Shown here in pieces: positions 11,201 through 18,400 of a stretch of DNA of 64,000 nt; the first letter of the stretch is position 1, and every line of letters starts with the position of its first letter. A program made the translations under genes and the position numbers. The stretch lies in the NCBI GenBank assembly GCA_964560875.1, contig CAZLMW010000033.1, positions 6,363-70,362 on the forward strand, in the 5' to 3' direction. Source of the stretch: CAZLMW01 sp964560875. GTDB taxonomy: Bacteria > Myxococcota_A > UBA9042. The notes under the pieces are model-generated. The model was not told the origin of the DNA, ran no database searches, and saw only the letters and a program-made list of their open reading frames with translations.

Positions 11201-12357
11201 TGGTTGTGTTTGTCGCCTTCGGTCCACGGTTTGGAGCCGTCGGCGAGCTTGTTGGCGCGCACGTTGTCGGTCTCAGACTGCTTGAGGTCACCGGCCGGGA
11301 TCGGCTTTTCGTACGCGACCACGGGGCGGTTCACGACGTTGCGCCAGTCGATGTAGCCGTTGCCGCCGACGCCGAACATGGGCTGGCGCGAAAAGCCGAT
11401 GCCCGAGAAGTAGATGCGCCCCTGCTTGTTCTGGATGCGGATATGCGTGAACTTTTCGAGCCCCGTCGCCGCGAGCGCCACGAAGTTGCCATCGGTGGTC
11501 CCGCCGCCGGTCGTGTGTTGGACGTCGTTGTACGCCATGATTCGCCGCTGGAATTTCCACAGCCCCGCCTTGCCCTTGAGCATGACGTCGAAGAAGCCGC
11601 TGTCCTTCCAGCCGCGCAGCGAGATGAACGCGGTCTTGGCGTTGGTCGGGATCTTGAAGTCGATGTACTCCGAGCCCGCCTTGTCCTTGCCGACGGTCTG
11701 CGTGTGCGCGCAGGGCTTGTCGGTGCTGCCTTCTGCGAATCGCGGGTAGCCCCAGCATTGGGCGTCGTAGATCCAGCCACCCTTGGTGATCTCGGTGGCC
11801 TGCTTGGCGTGGTAGTCCCACTCGACCGCGCCGGCGCCGCCGGGAACGCAGATGAGTTGACCTTTCTTGTCGCGGCCCATCGAGACCTTGCCTTCGGGGC
11901 AAAGCTTGCCATCCCAATTCAGTGTAAGTGCGTGTTCTGCAACCGAAGCGCGAAGAGCGTAAGGAACCGAACGAAGCTGCATACGAGGCAGCTCGGGGTC
12001 GACGCCGACCTTCATCCCGAGCCACATATTCTTGACGTTGGCGAGCACGGTCGGCTCAACGGCTTTCACGGTGCCGATGGCGTGCCGAAAGCGTCCGCCT
12101 TTGACCGCGACCTTCGTCGTCTCCGACCACACAGAACTGCCGCCCGTGTTGACCGAGTACAGCGAAAACTGCACCGAGTAGCTGCCGTCAGGAGCCGGGG
12201 TGCCGGTCTGGGTGCGAAGCGCGCCTTCGAAGCTCATCGTTGTCGGCGCCGCCGTAGCGGGCACTGCCAACAACACGAGCGCCGCCCAGACAACCAACGC
12301 AATACTGCGCGGCGTCCGTCGCCATGTTCCTATCAACCATCCGAAGCTGCGTTTCAT
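1..12357 (-). CDS. giant repetitive secreted protein (partial, C-terminus beyond the window)
   Basis: The frame is open without a stop from an ATG at 12357 down to base 1, so at least 4119 residues are encoded and the 3' end lies outside the window. The start is supported by AGGAGG five bases upstream (12363-12368). Residues 1-36 form a signal peptide (Arg-rich start, hydrophobic SIALVVWAALVLLAV, then ATA). Residues about 37-145 are the same N-terminal domain found in the proteins at 46053 and 50213 (FSLY..., ...DPELPR..LRSV.YAL), a type common in bacterial secreted fibre-like proteins. Ten copies of a roughly 130-residue module with the core CWG.PRF ... FQRRITAH ... LAATGL ... GRLYFAGIGF follow. 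They alternate with LADGSTPW and HTHKYDVN segments and with short C..GE.LLG.D.KG.K.C repeats. A surface fibre or adhesin is inferred. The enzyme class, partner and exact fold are not recognised. Confidence 0.85.
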   Translation of the reverse strand, partial: MKRSFGWLIGTWRRTPRSIALVVWAALVLLAVPATAAPTTMSFEGALRTQTGTPAPDGSYSVQFSLYSVNTGGSSVWSETTKVAVKGGRFRHAIGTVKAVEPTVLANVKNMWLGMKVGVDPELPRMQLRSVPYALRASVAEHALTLNWDGKLCPEGKVSMGRDKKGQLICVPGGAGAVEWDYHAKQATEITKGGWIYDAQCWGYPRFAEGSTDKPCAHTQTVGKDKAGSEYIDFKIPTNAKTAFISLRGWKDSGFFDVMLKGKAGLWKFQRRIMAYNDVQHTTGGGTTDGNFVALAATGLEKFTHIRIQNKQGRIYFSGIGFSRQPMFGVGGNGYIDWRNVVNRPVVAYEKPIPAGDLKQSETDNVRANKLADGSKPWTEGDKHNHKYDVNDDSLQRADTKHFVAYGKKSSMVFRTDGKFEYANSGSFPFVWLQDGVGIGNRAMALSKDELHLKGKLTATTGVFVGKVHVARGDQECKDGEQLKGIDSAGNKICAKDKDTTYDGSNFPASNQQCGKGEQLLGFDAKGIKICGKDADTKYDGGNFALSDQACADGEHLKGIDKDGKKICAKDKDTTYSGKDFAVSNNKCAADTVQVGVDDKGFPVCIKDAGLNIDVKLGAKDNSDISTGNWTFANSCWGTPRIAGGDAASPCAFTKTTGPKNIPAKDAQEYLDFKVPNGMRTAFVGAKAWSDSGTFDIMARTKAGLWKFQRRITAHQAVQNLPFGGTHDGNQIFLAATGLENYSHVRVINRNGRLYFAGIGFTRQDRVGGSGMGMVDWGSVVNRPNVAYTDKIPAGDFKQAETDNVRGNKLADGSTPWTDGSKHNHKYDVNSDNIRRADDQHFVLDGKKKSTAFLASGDAEYQSSGKFPWVWLQGGVGAANRAMGLSRDKLQVKGDIVSDKGVLIGKVHVAKGAQLCKSGEALVGIDENGDKVCQQVTVYTGKDFMTSGQKCPVGKVQYGVDDKGAALCIEDSGLNPEWIFDAKQHDGRSTGNWTEDGQCWGQPRFAKGGIDKPCAFTKTAGASAKGTENIDFKVPAGARTAWVSVLGWKDSGHFDIFVKTKSGLWQFQRRLHAYNAVQNSVGSTRDGNVVLLAATGLDSFSHVRLQNRVGRLYFTGIGFGRQALQGGATNGFIDWTSVVNRPTVAYTGKIPADNFNQAETDNVRANKLADGSKPWTDGDQHNHKYDVNSANIKRADDAHFVADGKKKSMVFRADGDAEYQASGKYPFVWLNGGTGKDKRIAGLSSTGLDLKGALTTGGTIKIGAVHVAKGDQKCGTGEVLAGIDENGDKVCVKQQTYDGATFALSNKKCADGEIQYGVDDKGGPLCIKDSGLNIEVVHHGKSFSTRSAGNWTEDASCWGEPRFAQTGGNTPCAFTETKGPENTPKAGKDEIIEFAVPKDMKTAFVAVHATKDSGTFDVFTRTSGGAWNFQRTITAHQAVQTGSADGNVVYLAATGLDHYTHIRLKNRNGRLYFAGLGYTRQDMLGSGSNGSVDWSNVVNRPNVAYTDKIAADDFTQSETDNVRANKLADGSKPWTVPSEHTHSYDVNKDRLQRKDDKNFIVDGKSKQMAFRADGTGAYATGVGAYNFVWMDGGDDLARRIMALSKDELQVKGKITAVNGFFTGSSHVAKGNQSCSAGQQVIGFDANGAVKCVADANTTYSGANFALSNQKCASGEQLLGIDEKGLKVCVTDADTKYDGTDFALSNQQCDSGKYLVGFDKDGKKVCTTDANTQYDGTDFALSNKKCADGEVQYGVNDKGNPLCVKDSGLNVETVKASKDASAKSSGNWTDDLNCWGQPRFAAASIEQPCAFTNTKGKDQAGSEFIDFTVPTGSKSAWVSVLSWSDSGYFDVFTKSTGGLWKFQRRITAHNSVQNVTSGGYDGMQVFLAATGLDHFTEVRLQNRQGRLYFAGIGFSRMDMVGSAGNGFTDWDNIVNRPNVQYTSAIAADKFTTTEVSNIRANKLADGSTPWVEPADDFKQAEVDNVRGNKLADGSTPWKTPGEHTHKYDVNGDDLKRSDTQHFVANGNSKSMVFRNDGDTEYKSSGKYPFVWLQGGTGTSNRAMGVSKTEVKLAGKLVAGTGGVLIGSTHVMKGNQTCASGKVATGVDTSGDIVCKTEITYNGTNFMLADQKCGTGQVQLGVDKDGKVVCIADSGLKVEVVQHAKDAVDKTVGKWTEDANCWGQPRFAAGGGNFPCAYTATKSPGTAGSEFIDFKLPSGMATAYVAARAHVEGGTFDVFTKTSGGTWIYQRSITAYQGVQNGNNGDGNAVFLAATQLGDYTHIRLKNRNGRIHFAGLGYSREEKVGSGNNGHIDWTGVVNRPTVAYTAKIAADDFTQSETDNVRANKLADGSEPWKTGSDHTHKYDVNKDRLERADSQNFIVNGKSKQMAFRADGTAEYATGVGAYNFVWMDGGDDLARRIAALSKEELHIKGKVTAINGFFTGSSHVAKGNQSCSTGQQVIGFDANGAVKCVADANTTYSGTNFALSNQKCAAGEQLLGLDDKGVKICVKDADTTYDGTDFALSNQQCSGGQQLLGFDKDGKKVCVSDANTEYDGTDFALADNKCAAGQVQYGVDNAGKPLCIKDSGLNIETVKASKDASSKSSGNWTDDNNCWGEPRFAAGGIEKPCAFTNTKGKTQKGSEFIDFTVPTGSKTAWVSVLSWTDSGYFDVFTKNAAGWKFQRRITAHNSVQNTTNTGYDGMTVFLAATGLDHFTEVRLQNRQGRLYFAGIGFSRMDMVGGASNGFMDWDSVVNRPNVQYTSTIPADKFTTTETSNLRANKLADGSTPWVEPADDFKQSEVDNVRASKLADGTTPWATGSEHTHKYDVNKDELKRSDSQHFIANGNSKSLVMRTDGDAEYASSGKYPFIWLQGGTGTSNRAAALSKTELTLQGKLVAGTGGVLIGSTHVMKGNQTCGSGKVATGVDSSGDIVCKTEITYGGSNFMTSDQKCGTGLVQQGVDADGKAVCIADVGFKAEVVQHGKDANDKTTGKWTEDANCWGEPRFAAGGGNFPCLYTATKGPGTAGSEFVEFPIPSGMKTAYIAIRAHTDGGTFDVYTKNSSGSLFFQRSITGYQGVQNAANGDGNVIFLAATNLGAYTHIQLKNRNGRIHFAGLGYTREQKVGSGSNGNIDWTGVVNRPNVAYTAKIAADDFTQSETDNVRANKLADGSQPWKTGSDHTHKYDVNKDRLERADSQNFIVNGKSKQIVLRSDGTTEYATGVGAYNFVFMDGGDDLGHRIAALSKTELHVKGKVTSVGGFFFNNAHVAKGGQSCSSGQQVTGIDTNGAVTCATDANTTYSGTNFALSNQQCSSGQQLLGIDDKGVKVCVTDADTKYTGKDFALSNQQCDSGKYLVGFDGNGNKVCVADANTEYNGIDFALSGKACATGEVQFGVDGNGNPRCIKDSGLNIEAVKGSKDASAKSAGGWTDDNSCWGDPKFVAGGSEAPCSFTTTTGKATAGSETMDFAVPTGMKTAWVAVKAWSDSGYFDIFTKTTGGAFKFQRRITAHNSVQNTTNGGHDGMQVFLAATGLDHFTEVRIQNRQGRIYFAGIGFSRMDMVGSAGNGFHDWANIVNRPNVQYTAAIPADKFTTSETSNLRANKLADGSTPWVEPADDFNQTEVDNVRASKLADGTTPWASGSEHTHSYDVNKDELQRSDTKHFVANGNNKSLVMRSDGTAEYASSGAYPFVWLQGGTGTSNRAAALSKTELTLQGKLVAGTGGVLIGSTHVMKGNQTCGSGKVATGVDTSGDIVCKTEVTYGGSTFMTSDQKCGAGLVQQGVDADGKAVCIADVGFKAEVVQHGKDANDKTTGKWTEDANCWGEPRFAAGGGSFPCLFNTTKGPGTAGTEFVEFPVPSGMKTAYIAIRAHTDGGTFDVFTKNSSGTLFYQRSITGYQAQQNTANGDGNVIYLAATQLDSYTHIRLVNRNGRIHFAGLGYTREQKVGSGSNGHIDWTGVVNRPNVAYTSLIAADDFTQSETDNVRANKLADGTTPWATGSEHTHSYDVNKDRLERSDSKNYIVNGKSKQIAWRADGTTEYATGVGAYNFVWMDGGDDLSKRIMALSKTELHVKGKVTSVGGFYFNSAHLAKGNQACSSGQQVTGIDSNGAVQCAADANTTYSGTN

Positions 12358-12423
12358 CGCTGCCTCCTCAAGCATGGGTAAAGGTCCTGCCGCACGGCTT
12401 CAGCGAGGTGCAGCAACCTCCCC

Positions 12424-15400
12424 CTAGTTCACCTTGGCGAACCAATTCGCCAGGTAGTCGTACAGCCCGATCTCGACGCGGTAGGTACCGCCCGAGACCG
12501 TGCCGCTCGTCCATCCCGCACCGAGCGAACCGGTCGCCCCACGGTTTCCGGCCTGCCCGTCGAGGACACCGCTGCCAAACCCGCCGCTAAAGCCGGTGGC
12601 TGCGCATCCCTCGTCGGTCGTGCCGTCACAATCGTCGTCTTTGGCGTCGCACTGCTCTTTGTAAACGGGCACCACCTCGCCGAGGCATTTGCCGGCGCTG
12701 CCGTCTTTGTTGCAGGTCAACTTGCCGCCCTTGCAGTTGCCGACGTCCTTGGTGCCCTTCTTGCCGGTGTAGCAAGGCTGCTCGGTGTTGCTCAGGACCT
12801 TGTATTTGCAGCCCGACTTGGGGTCGCAACTGTCTTGCGTGCAGGGGTTGACGTCGTCGCAGCCGAGGGGTTTGTAGCTGCACTTTTGGGTCGTCGTGTT
12901 GCAGTCCTCGACCGTGCAGGCGTCGCCGTCGTTGCAGTCGAAAACGGCCTTGCAGGTCGGCCGTGGCATGTCGAACTTGGCGATCGGCACGAACTTGGCG
13001 AGCTCGCTCAACCACGGTGACCCATGCAGCGCCACTGCCCGGTCGGGTGAACCCGCGCCGGATACGTCGGTCGTCTTGATGATGATGGCGACGCCGACGT
13101 TCTTTTCGTTCTTGGTGAAGCCCGTCGCCTTGGCTTCGTACAGCCCGCCGCCGTAGTGAACCGCTTCGACGACGGCGCCGAACTTGGTGGCTTTGCTCGA
13201 CGCGAGCTTCTTACCGACGGTCCACTTCACCTGGTCGTTGAGCTTGAAGCCGACCTCGAAATAGACCTTGTTCTGCTTCATCGACGGGTTTTCGAGCTTG
13301 TCGCCGAGCTTGGCCGTGATCCGCAGGGTGCCCGCGAGGTTGCCCGGGGAGCTGGCCGCGACCGTCGCGAACCGGAATTTGCCCGCCAACACACGCAGCA
13401 AATAGACCGCGTCGCGCACCTCGATGACGCCGTTGCCATCCGCGTCGAGCTCCTTTTTCTGGAACGGCTGCAGCTCGGCGTCGGTGATGAGCTGGGCCAG
13501 GTACTGCAGCGTGTAGCTGACGTCGCCGACCTCGAACTCGCAGTTGCCGTTGGCGTTGCCGCGGAAGTCGCTGGGCTTCTTGCCGTTGGCGCACTCGGGG
13601 TCCTTGACGCCAGCTCCAGCGACGATGGTGCGCGTCTGTCCGGGCTTGAGCTCGGCCCCGATGGCCGTCTGCGGCTTGTTGTTGTCGAGCAGCTTGGTGA
13701 TGAAGCCGCCGATGGGCGTCTCGGTCTTGCTGCCCTTCTTGATGCCCGTGAACGTCAGCACCGCGATCTCGAGCTGGCTGCCGGCGCGCTTGGTGCCGAC
13801 CTTGGCTGCCGCGACGAGGTGGACCTTGCCGGGCGGGTCATTGACCGTGATCTCGAACTGTCCGCCGGGCCAGTGCTTGCCAGTTTTGCCGCTCACTGCC
13901 GCGATGACGTCCTTGTCGTAGGTGATGGTGGTGTCGACCGCGCCGATCGGCTTGCCGCCGGTGTTGACGCGCACGGGCATCACGAACTTCTGCCCCGGTT
14001 TGACATCGGGATGGGCCACGCCGGACGTGTTGCCGAGGTCCACATCACCCACGTCGGGCAACAGGTTGGGCGCGGTCTTGCTCGAGCCCTTGACCTTGGA
14101 CTGCCTTGCGGTGGCCGTGAGCGTGACCAGGCGGTTGTGGTTGTCGTGCAGCCGGGCGAGACCGGTCTTGGCGTCGATCGACACGACCTTCGGGTGGCTG
14201 CTCGAGAAGGTGAGCAGCTTGGGCAGCGACAGCGCGTTGGTGAAGACGGTGCCGTCCTCGAACGTCGCTTGGACTTTCATCTGCGCGGCGCCCCCATTTG
14301 CCTGACCTGGCAGCGTTTTGATGCCGAGGAACGTGCCCGGGAACGTCGTCTTGAGCGACTTGACGAGCACCGCCTTGTTGGAAACCGTCACCGTCAGCGG
14401 CCCGGACATCGCCTGGTCGAAGCTGCCGACCACGTCGACTTTGCGTTGCTTGCCGTCGTTGGGCGAGATGACGGACACATCGCGCCCCGAAAACGACAGC
14501 GTCTGGCTATTGGATTTGCCCGTGCCCGTCTTGCCGTTGAGCTTGAACGTGCCCGACTCGTAGCTCGCGAACGACGTCTGGCCGCGCGTCGAGACGTCGA
14601 TGACATGCCCGTCGGTGAGCACGCTTCGCAGGTCCATGCGGATGCGCTGCCACGTGTCGGTCTTCGCGATGGGGCTGATGGTCGTCTTGCTGACGTTGTG
14701 CGAACCCGGGAACGTCGGTAGCGGATGCGCGTCGATGGTGAACTTCTCGTGCTTGACGATGTTGACGGTCGCCTTGACCACGATGGACTTGGCTTGCTTG
14801 AAGCCGACCGTCAGCGCCGCCTTGCCGACTCCCTTGCCGGTCGGGATGACGCGCACCTTGATCGGGCTGCCGTCCTTGCCCTTGGTGACCTTGACCTCGA
14901 ACAGGTCGCTGGGATCGCCGGTCTTGTCGTCGTACAGCGTGCGTTTATCGAGCGTGACGTCCTTGCTGCTGCCGTCGCCATACTTGAGCACGACCGACAA
15001 ACCGCTGTCGTTGGCCACACCGGCTGTCGCGGCCTGATCGGACGGCTGCCACGAGATGCGCGGCTGCTGGACCTTGAGCTCGGCTGACTTCGGCGGCGGG
15101 AGCTTGACGAAGATGTCGGCCAGGCCCGTCGCGAGCGCCTTATCGCAGACCTTCCAGCGCGCCCGGAGCAGCTTGCCTTCGCCGCTGCCGACCGCTGTGA
15201 CGAGCAGCTTCTTGGTGTGCGCCTCGATCACCGCGTCGTCGAGGCTGTCGATGGTCACGCCCGTCGCGAGATCGATCGCCATACGCGTCTTGTCGGACAG
15301 CTTCGCCCAGGCGAGCACGTCGGCGGTCGCGAACTCGGCAAAGAGCTTCTGTTCGAGGGCGGCGTTGGCTTTGGTCGCCTTGCCGATGGCCAACGCGGTG

Positions 15401-18400
15401 GCTGGGATCGGGGTGACGGACGCCTTCATGCCGGTCGCAGCCACGACCGCAAGGTCTTCTACCTTCACCGCATTGTTGTCGACCGTGACGTCGACTTTCG
15501 CGAGCTGCTTGAGCTTGCCCGACGCGCTGATGGTGGCTGTGCCCGGCTTCAGGCCAACCAGCCGTTTGCCCTTGCCGATCGGGGCGTTGACGACATTGAC
15601 GACCTTGGTGTCGTCGCTCTCGACGGTGACATATTCGTCGACCCGCGCCGTGATGGTCGTCCCCGCGGACTTGAAGGTGGCCTCGACGAGGACGTCGGCG
15701 CGCTGAAACCGTGGCGCCTTGGTCTTGCAGTCCGCGAACCAGCCCGTGACCGGTGACAACGTCTTGTCGGACGCGGTCAGCTTGAAGAACTGCGGATGCC
15801 AAACGGTGACGGGAACGCTTGTAGACTCGAGTCCAGCGGTCACGTTGATGAAGATCTTCGCGCCCTTGGATTCGTTTCCGTCGAGCACCCAGCGGCAGCT
15901 GGGATCGGTGGTGACGACCGTGCCGTCGGGCGACTTGCAGGAAGCCGTCACGGTCTTGTCGGGCCCGACCGTGCGCGCCTGCTTGGCGATGATCGGGTAG
16001 CGGAGAGTTTTGCCGTCGAGGATGGACGTGTTGAAGGCTTCCGCTTTGGTCGTGTACGCGTAGACGCCGCGGATCGGGTTGGCCGCGACCACGACTTCCC
16101 CGGACTCAGCGGTGCCCTTGGGGCCTCGAACACGCGCGGCGGTGCCCTTGGTGACCAGCGGCACGTTCTGCACGTTGAACATGCCGCGGATCGTGCCGCT
16201 CATCGCGCCCTTGGTGCCCGGGTTCGCCCCGCTCTTCATGCGGACGGTCAGGTTGGCGAGCAGCACCTTGCCGGTGACTTTCGTGTTGGCGACGCCGTTC
16301 TTGCGCACGCCGACGAGCAGGATTTGGTTGTTTTTGACGTTCTTCTGGGCGTCGTAAAGCGACGACGTGTTCACCGCGTCGATCGACACCACCTTCGGGT
16401 CGTAGGCGAGCTCGACATCGAACGATTCGAGCGGCTGACCGGTCGTGTACGCGTAGACAGGCACCACAAATGACGTTCCGGGCAAGCGCGGACCCAGTGG
16501 GATGGTGAGCTCGACGCCGTTGGCGGGCGCGGCCGAGAACAGCGGTGTGCCGTGCAGCGTGACCACCGTGGAGCCGTTGGGTGGCAGGTTTGGCGCTTCC
16601 AGCCAGGCGGTCGCTTTGCCGGACTTGCCGAGCACAAACCAGCTTGCCGGCACGCTGGCGGCGACGTCGCAGATGCCGTTGGCGTTGGGGGAGCAGCTGG
16701 CCGTGACGTCTTTTTGCCCCGTTTTCTGCAGCCTCAGCGTGACCGAGGACGAGGCAACTTGTGGGCGGCCCTTGGCGTCGCGGACCCGGGCCAGGGCGCG
16801 GACGATGCGCTGGTCATGCCACACCTCGTGGGTGCGGACGATGCCGCGCAGCGAGTCGATGGGTTCCTTGCGTGCGCGGAAGTCGGCGATAGCGGACAGC
16901 GGGCCGGACTGCGCCGTGACGCGACCGTTGGTTCCAGGCGGCTCCTTGGCGAGCGCGGCGAGGGTCTGGTCGTAGGTGCCGTTGTTGCGGTCGACCGAGG
17001 TGCCAGCGAGCAGTCCGGGGCCGGTCGCCGAAACCGAGAAATGGACCTCTGCGTCGCCGAGGCACACGCCGCAATCCTGCTTGCAGATGCCGCAGTTTTC
17101 GCCCTGGCTGCACACGTTGTCGCCGCAGTTGCCCGGGCAGATCCACTTGCCTGGCTTGCACGCGGCCGCTTGGCAGAAGTCGTTGGACGTGCACTTGTTG
17201 TTGTCGTCGCACTTGCTGCCCGCCTGGACGGGGATGTGCGTGCAGCCCTTGAGCTGATCACAAGCGTCGGATGTGCAGCCGTTTGCGTCGTCGCACGACT
17301 TCGCGCCGCCGCCCGCGCACTTGCCACCCTTGCAGGCGTCGCCGACCGAGCACTGGTTGCCGTCATCGCAGGGCTTGGAATCCGCCCCGGCCTTGGCCGC
17401 GCACTTGCCGTTGGTGATGTCGCAGAAGTCCTTGGTGCACGGGTCACTGTCGTCGCAGACTTTGTTGGTACCGCCCGCGCAGCCGCCCCCGAGGCAGGAA
17501 TCGTTCGCCGTACACGGGTTGCCATCGTCGCAGGTCGCGCCGTCCTGTTTGCCCTTGCAGCCCTTGTCGAGCACGCACTTGCCGGACACACATTTGCCGT
17601 TGACCCCGCACTTGAGCCCGTCGTTCTTGTTGTTGTGCCCGCATTTGCCGGTCGCGGCCGCGCATGAATCGATCGTGCACGCGTTGCCATCGTCGCAATC
17701 GATCAGCTTGGCGGGTTTGCATTTGCCGCCGCTGCACACGTCGCCGGACGTGCACTTGTCGCCGTCGTCGCACGTGGCGCCCACCGCGAGCGCGTCGTTG
17801 ATGCACTTGGCGGTCTTGAGGTCGCACGAGTCCTTGGTGCACGGATTGCCGTCATCGCACGACTTCTTCTGCCCGCCTGCGCACACGCCCGCGATGCAGG
17901 TGGTGCCGGTGGAGCAGGCGTCGTTGTCGTCACACACCATGCCGGGCTGGTTGTTGTGTTTGCAGCCGTCGGCGGGTTTGCACGAGTCCTTGGTGCACGG
18001 GTTGCCGTCGTTGCAGTTGGTCGCCGGCCCGCCTTTGCACGTCCCCTTACCGGACCCGCCGGGGTCGAGGCCGCATGCGTCCTTGGTCGTGCACTTGTTG
18101 TTGTCGTCGCACTTGCTGCCCCCGACGTCGTTGTCGATGACGCACTCGCCGGTCGCCTTGATGCAGGACGACTTGTTGCAGCCTGTCTTGTCGCAGACGA
18201 CCTTGGAGCCGGACGAGATCACGCACTTGCCGGCGGCGTCGCATGTCAGCGTACCGTTGCACTTGTCGTTGTCGTCGAGCTTGGCGCAGTCGGCGTCCGA
18301 CTTGCACTTGCAGTCGCCCTGGCCGCCCGCGCACTTGCCGTCCTTGCATGAATCGCCCTTGGTGCAGGGGTTGCCGTCGTCGCACGTCGTCGCGGCGCCC

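Noticed and set aside
1..12357. Phage tail fibre / prophage
   Set aside because: The HTHKYDVN and LADGS segments recall tail fibres, but there is a secretion signal and no phage structural, lysis or integration genes nearby.
13156..14721. Plus-strand open frame of 521 codons
   Set aside because: Antisense to the modular lipoprotein gene, low-complexity composition, no homology that I recognise.
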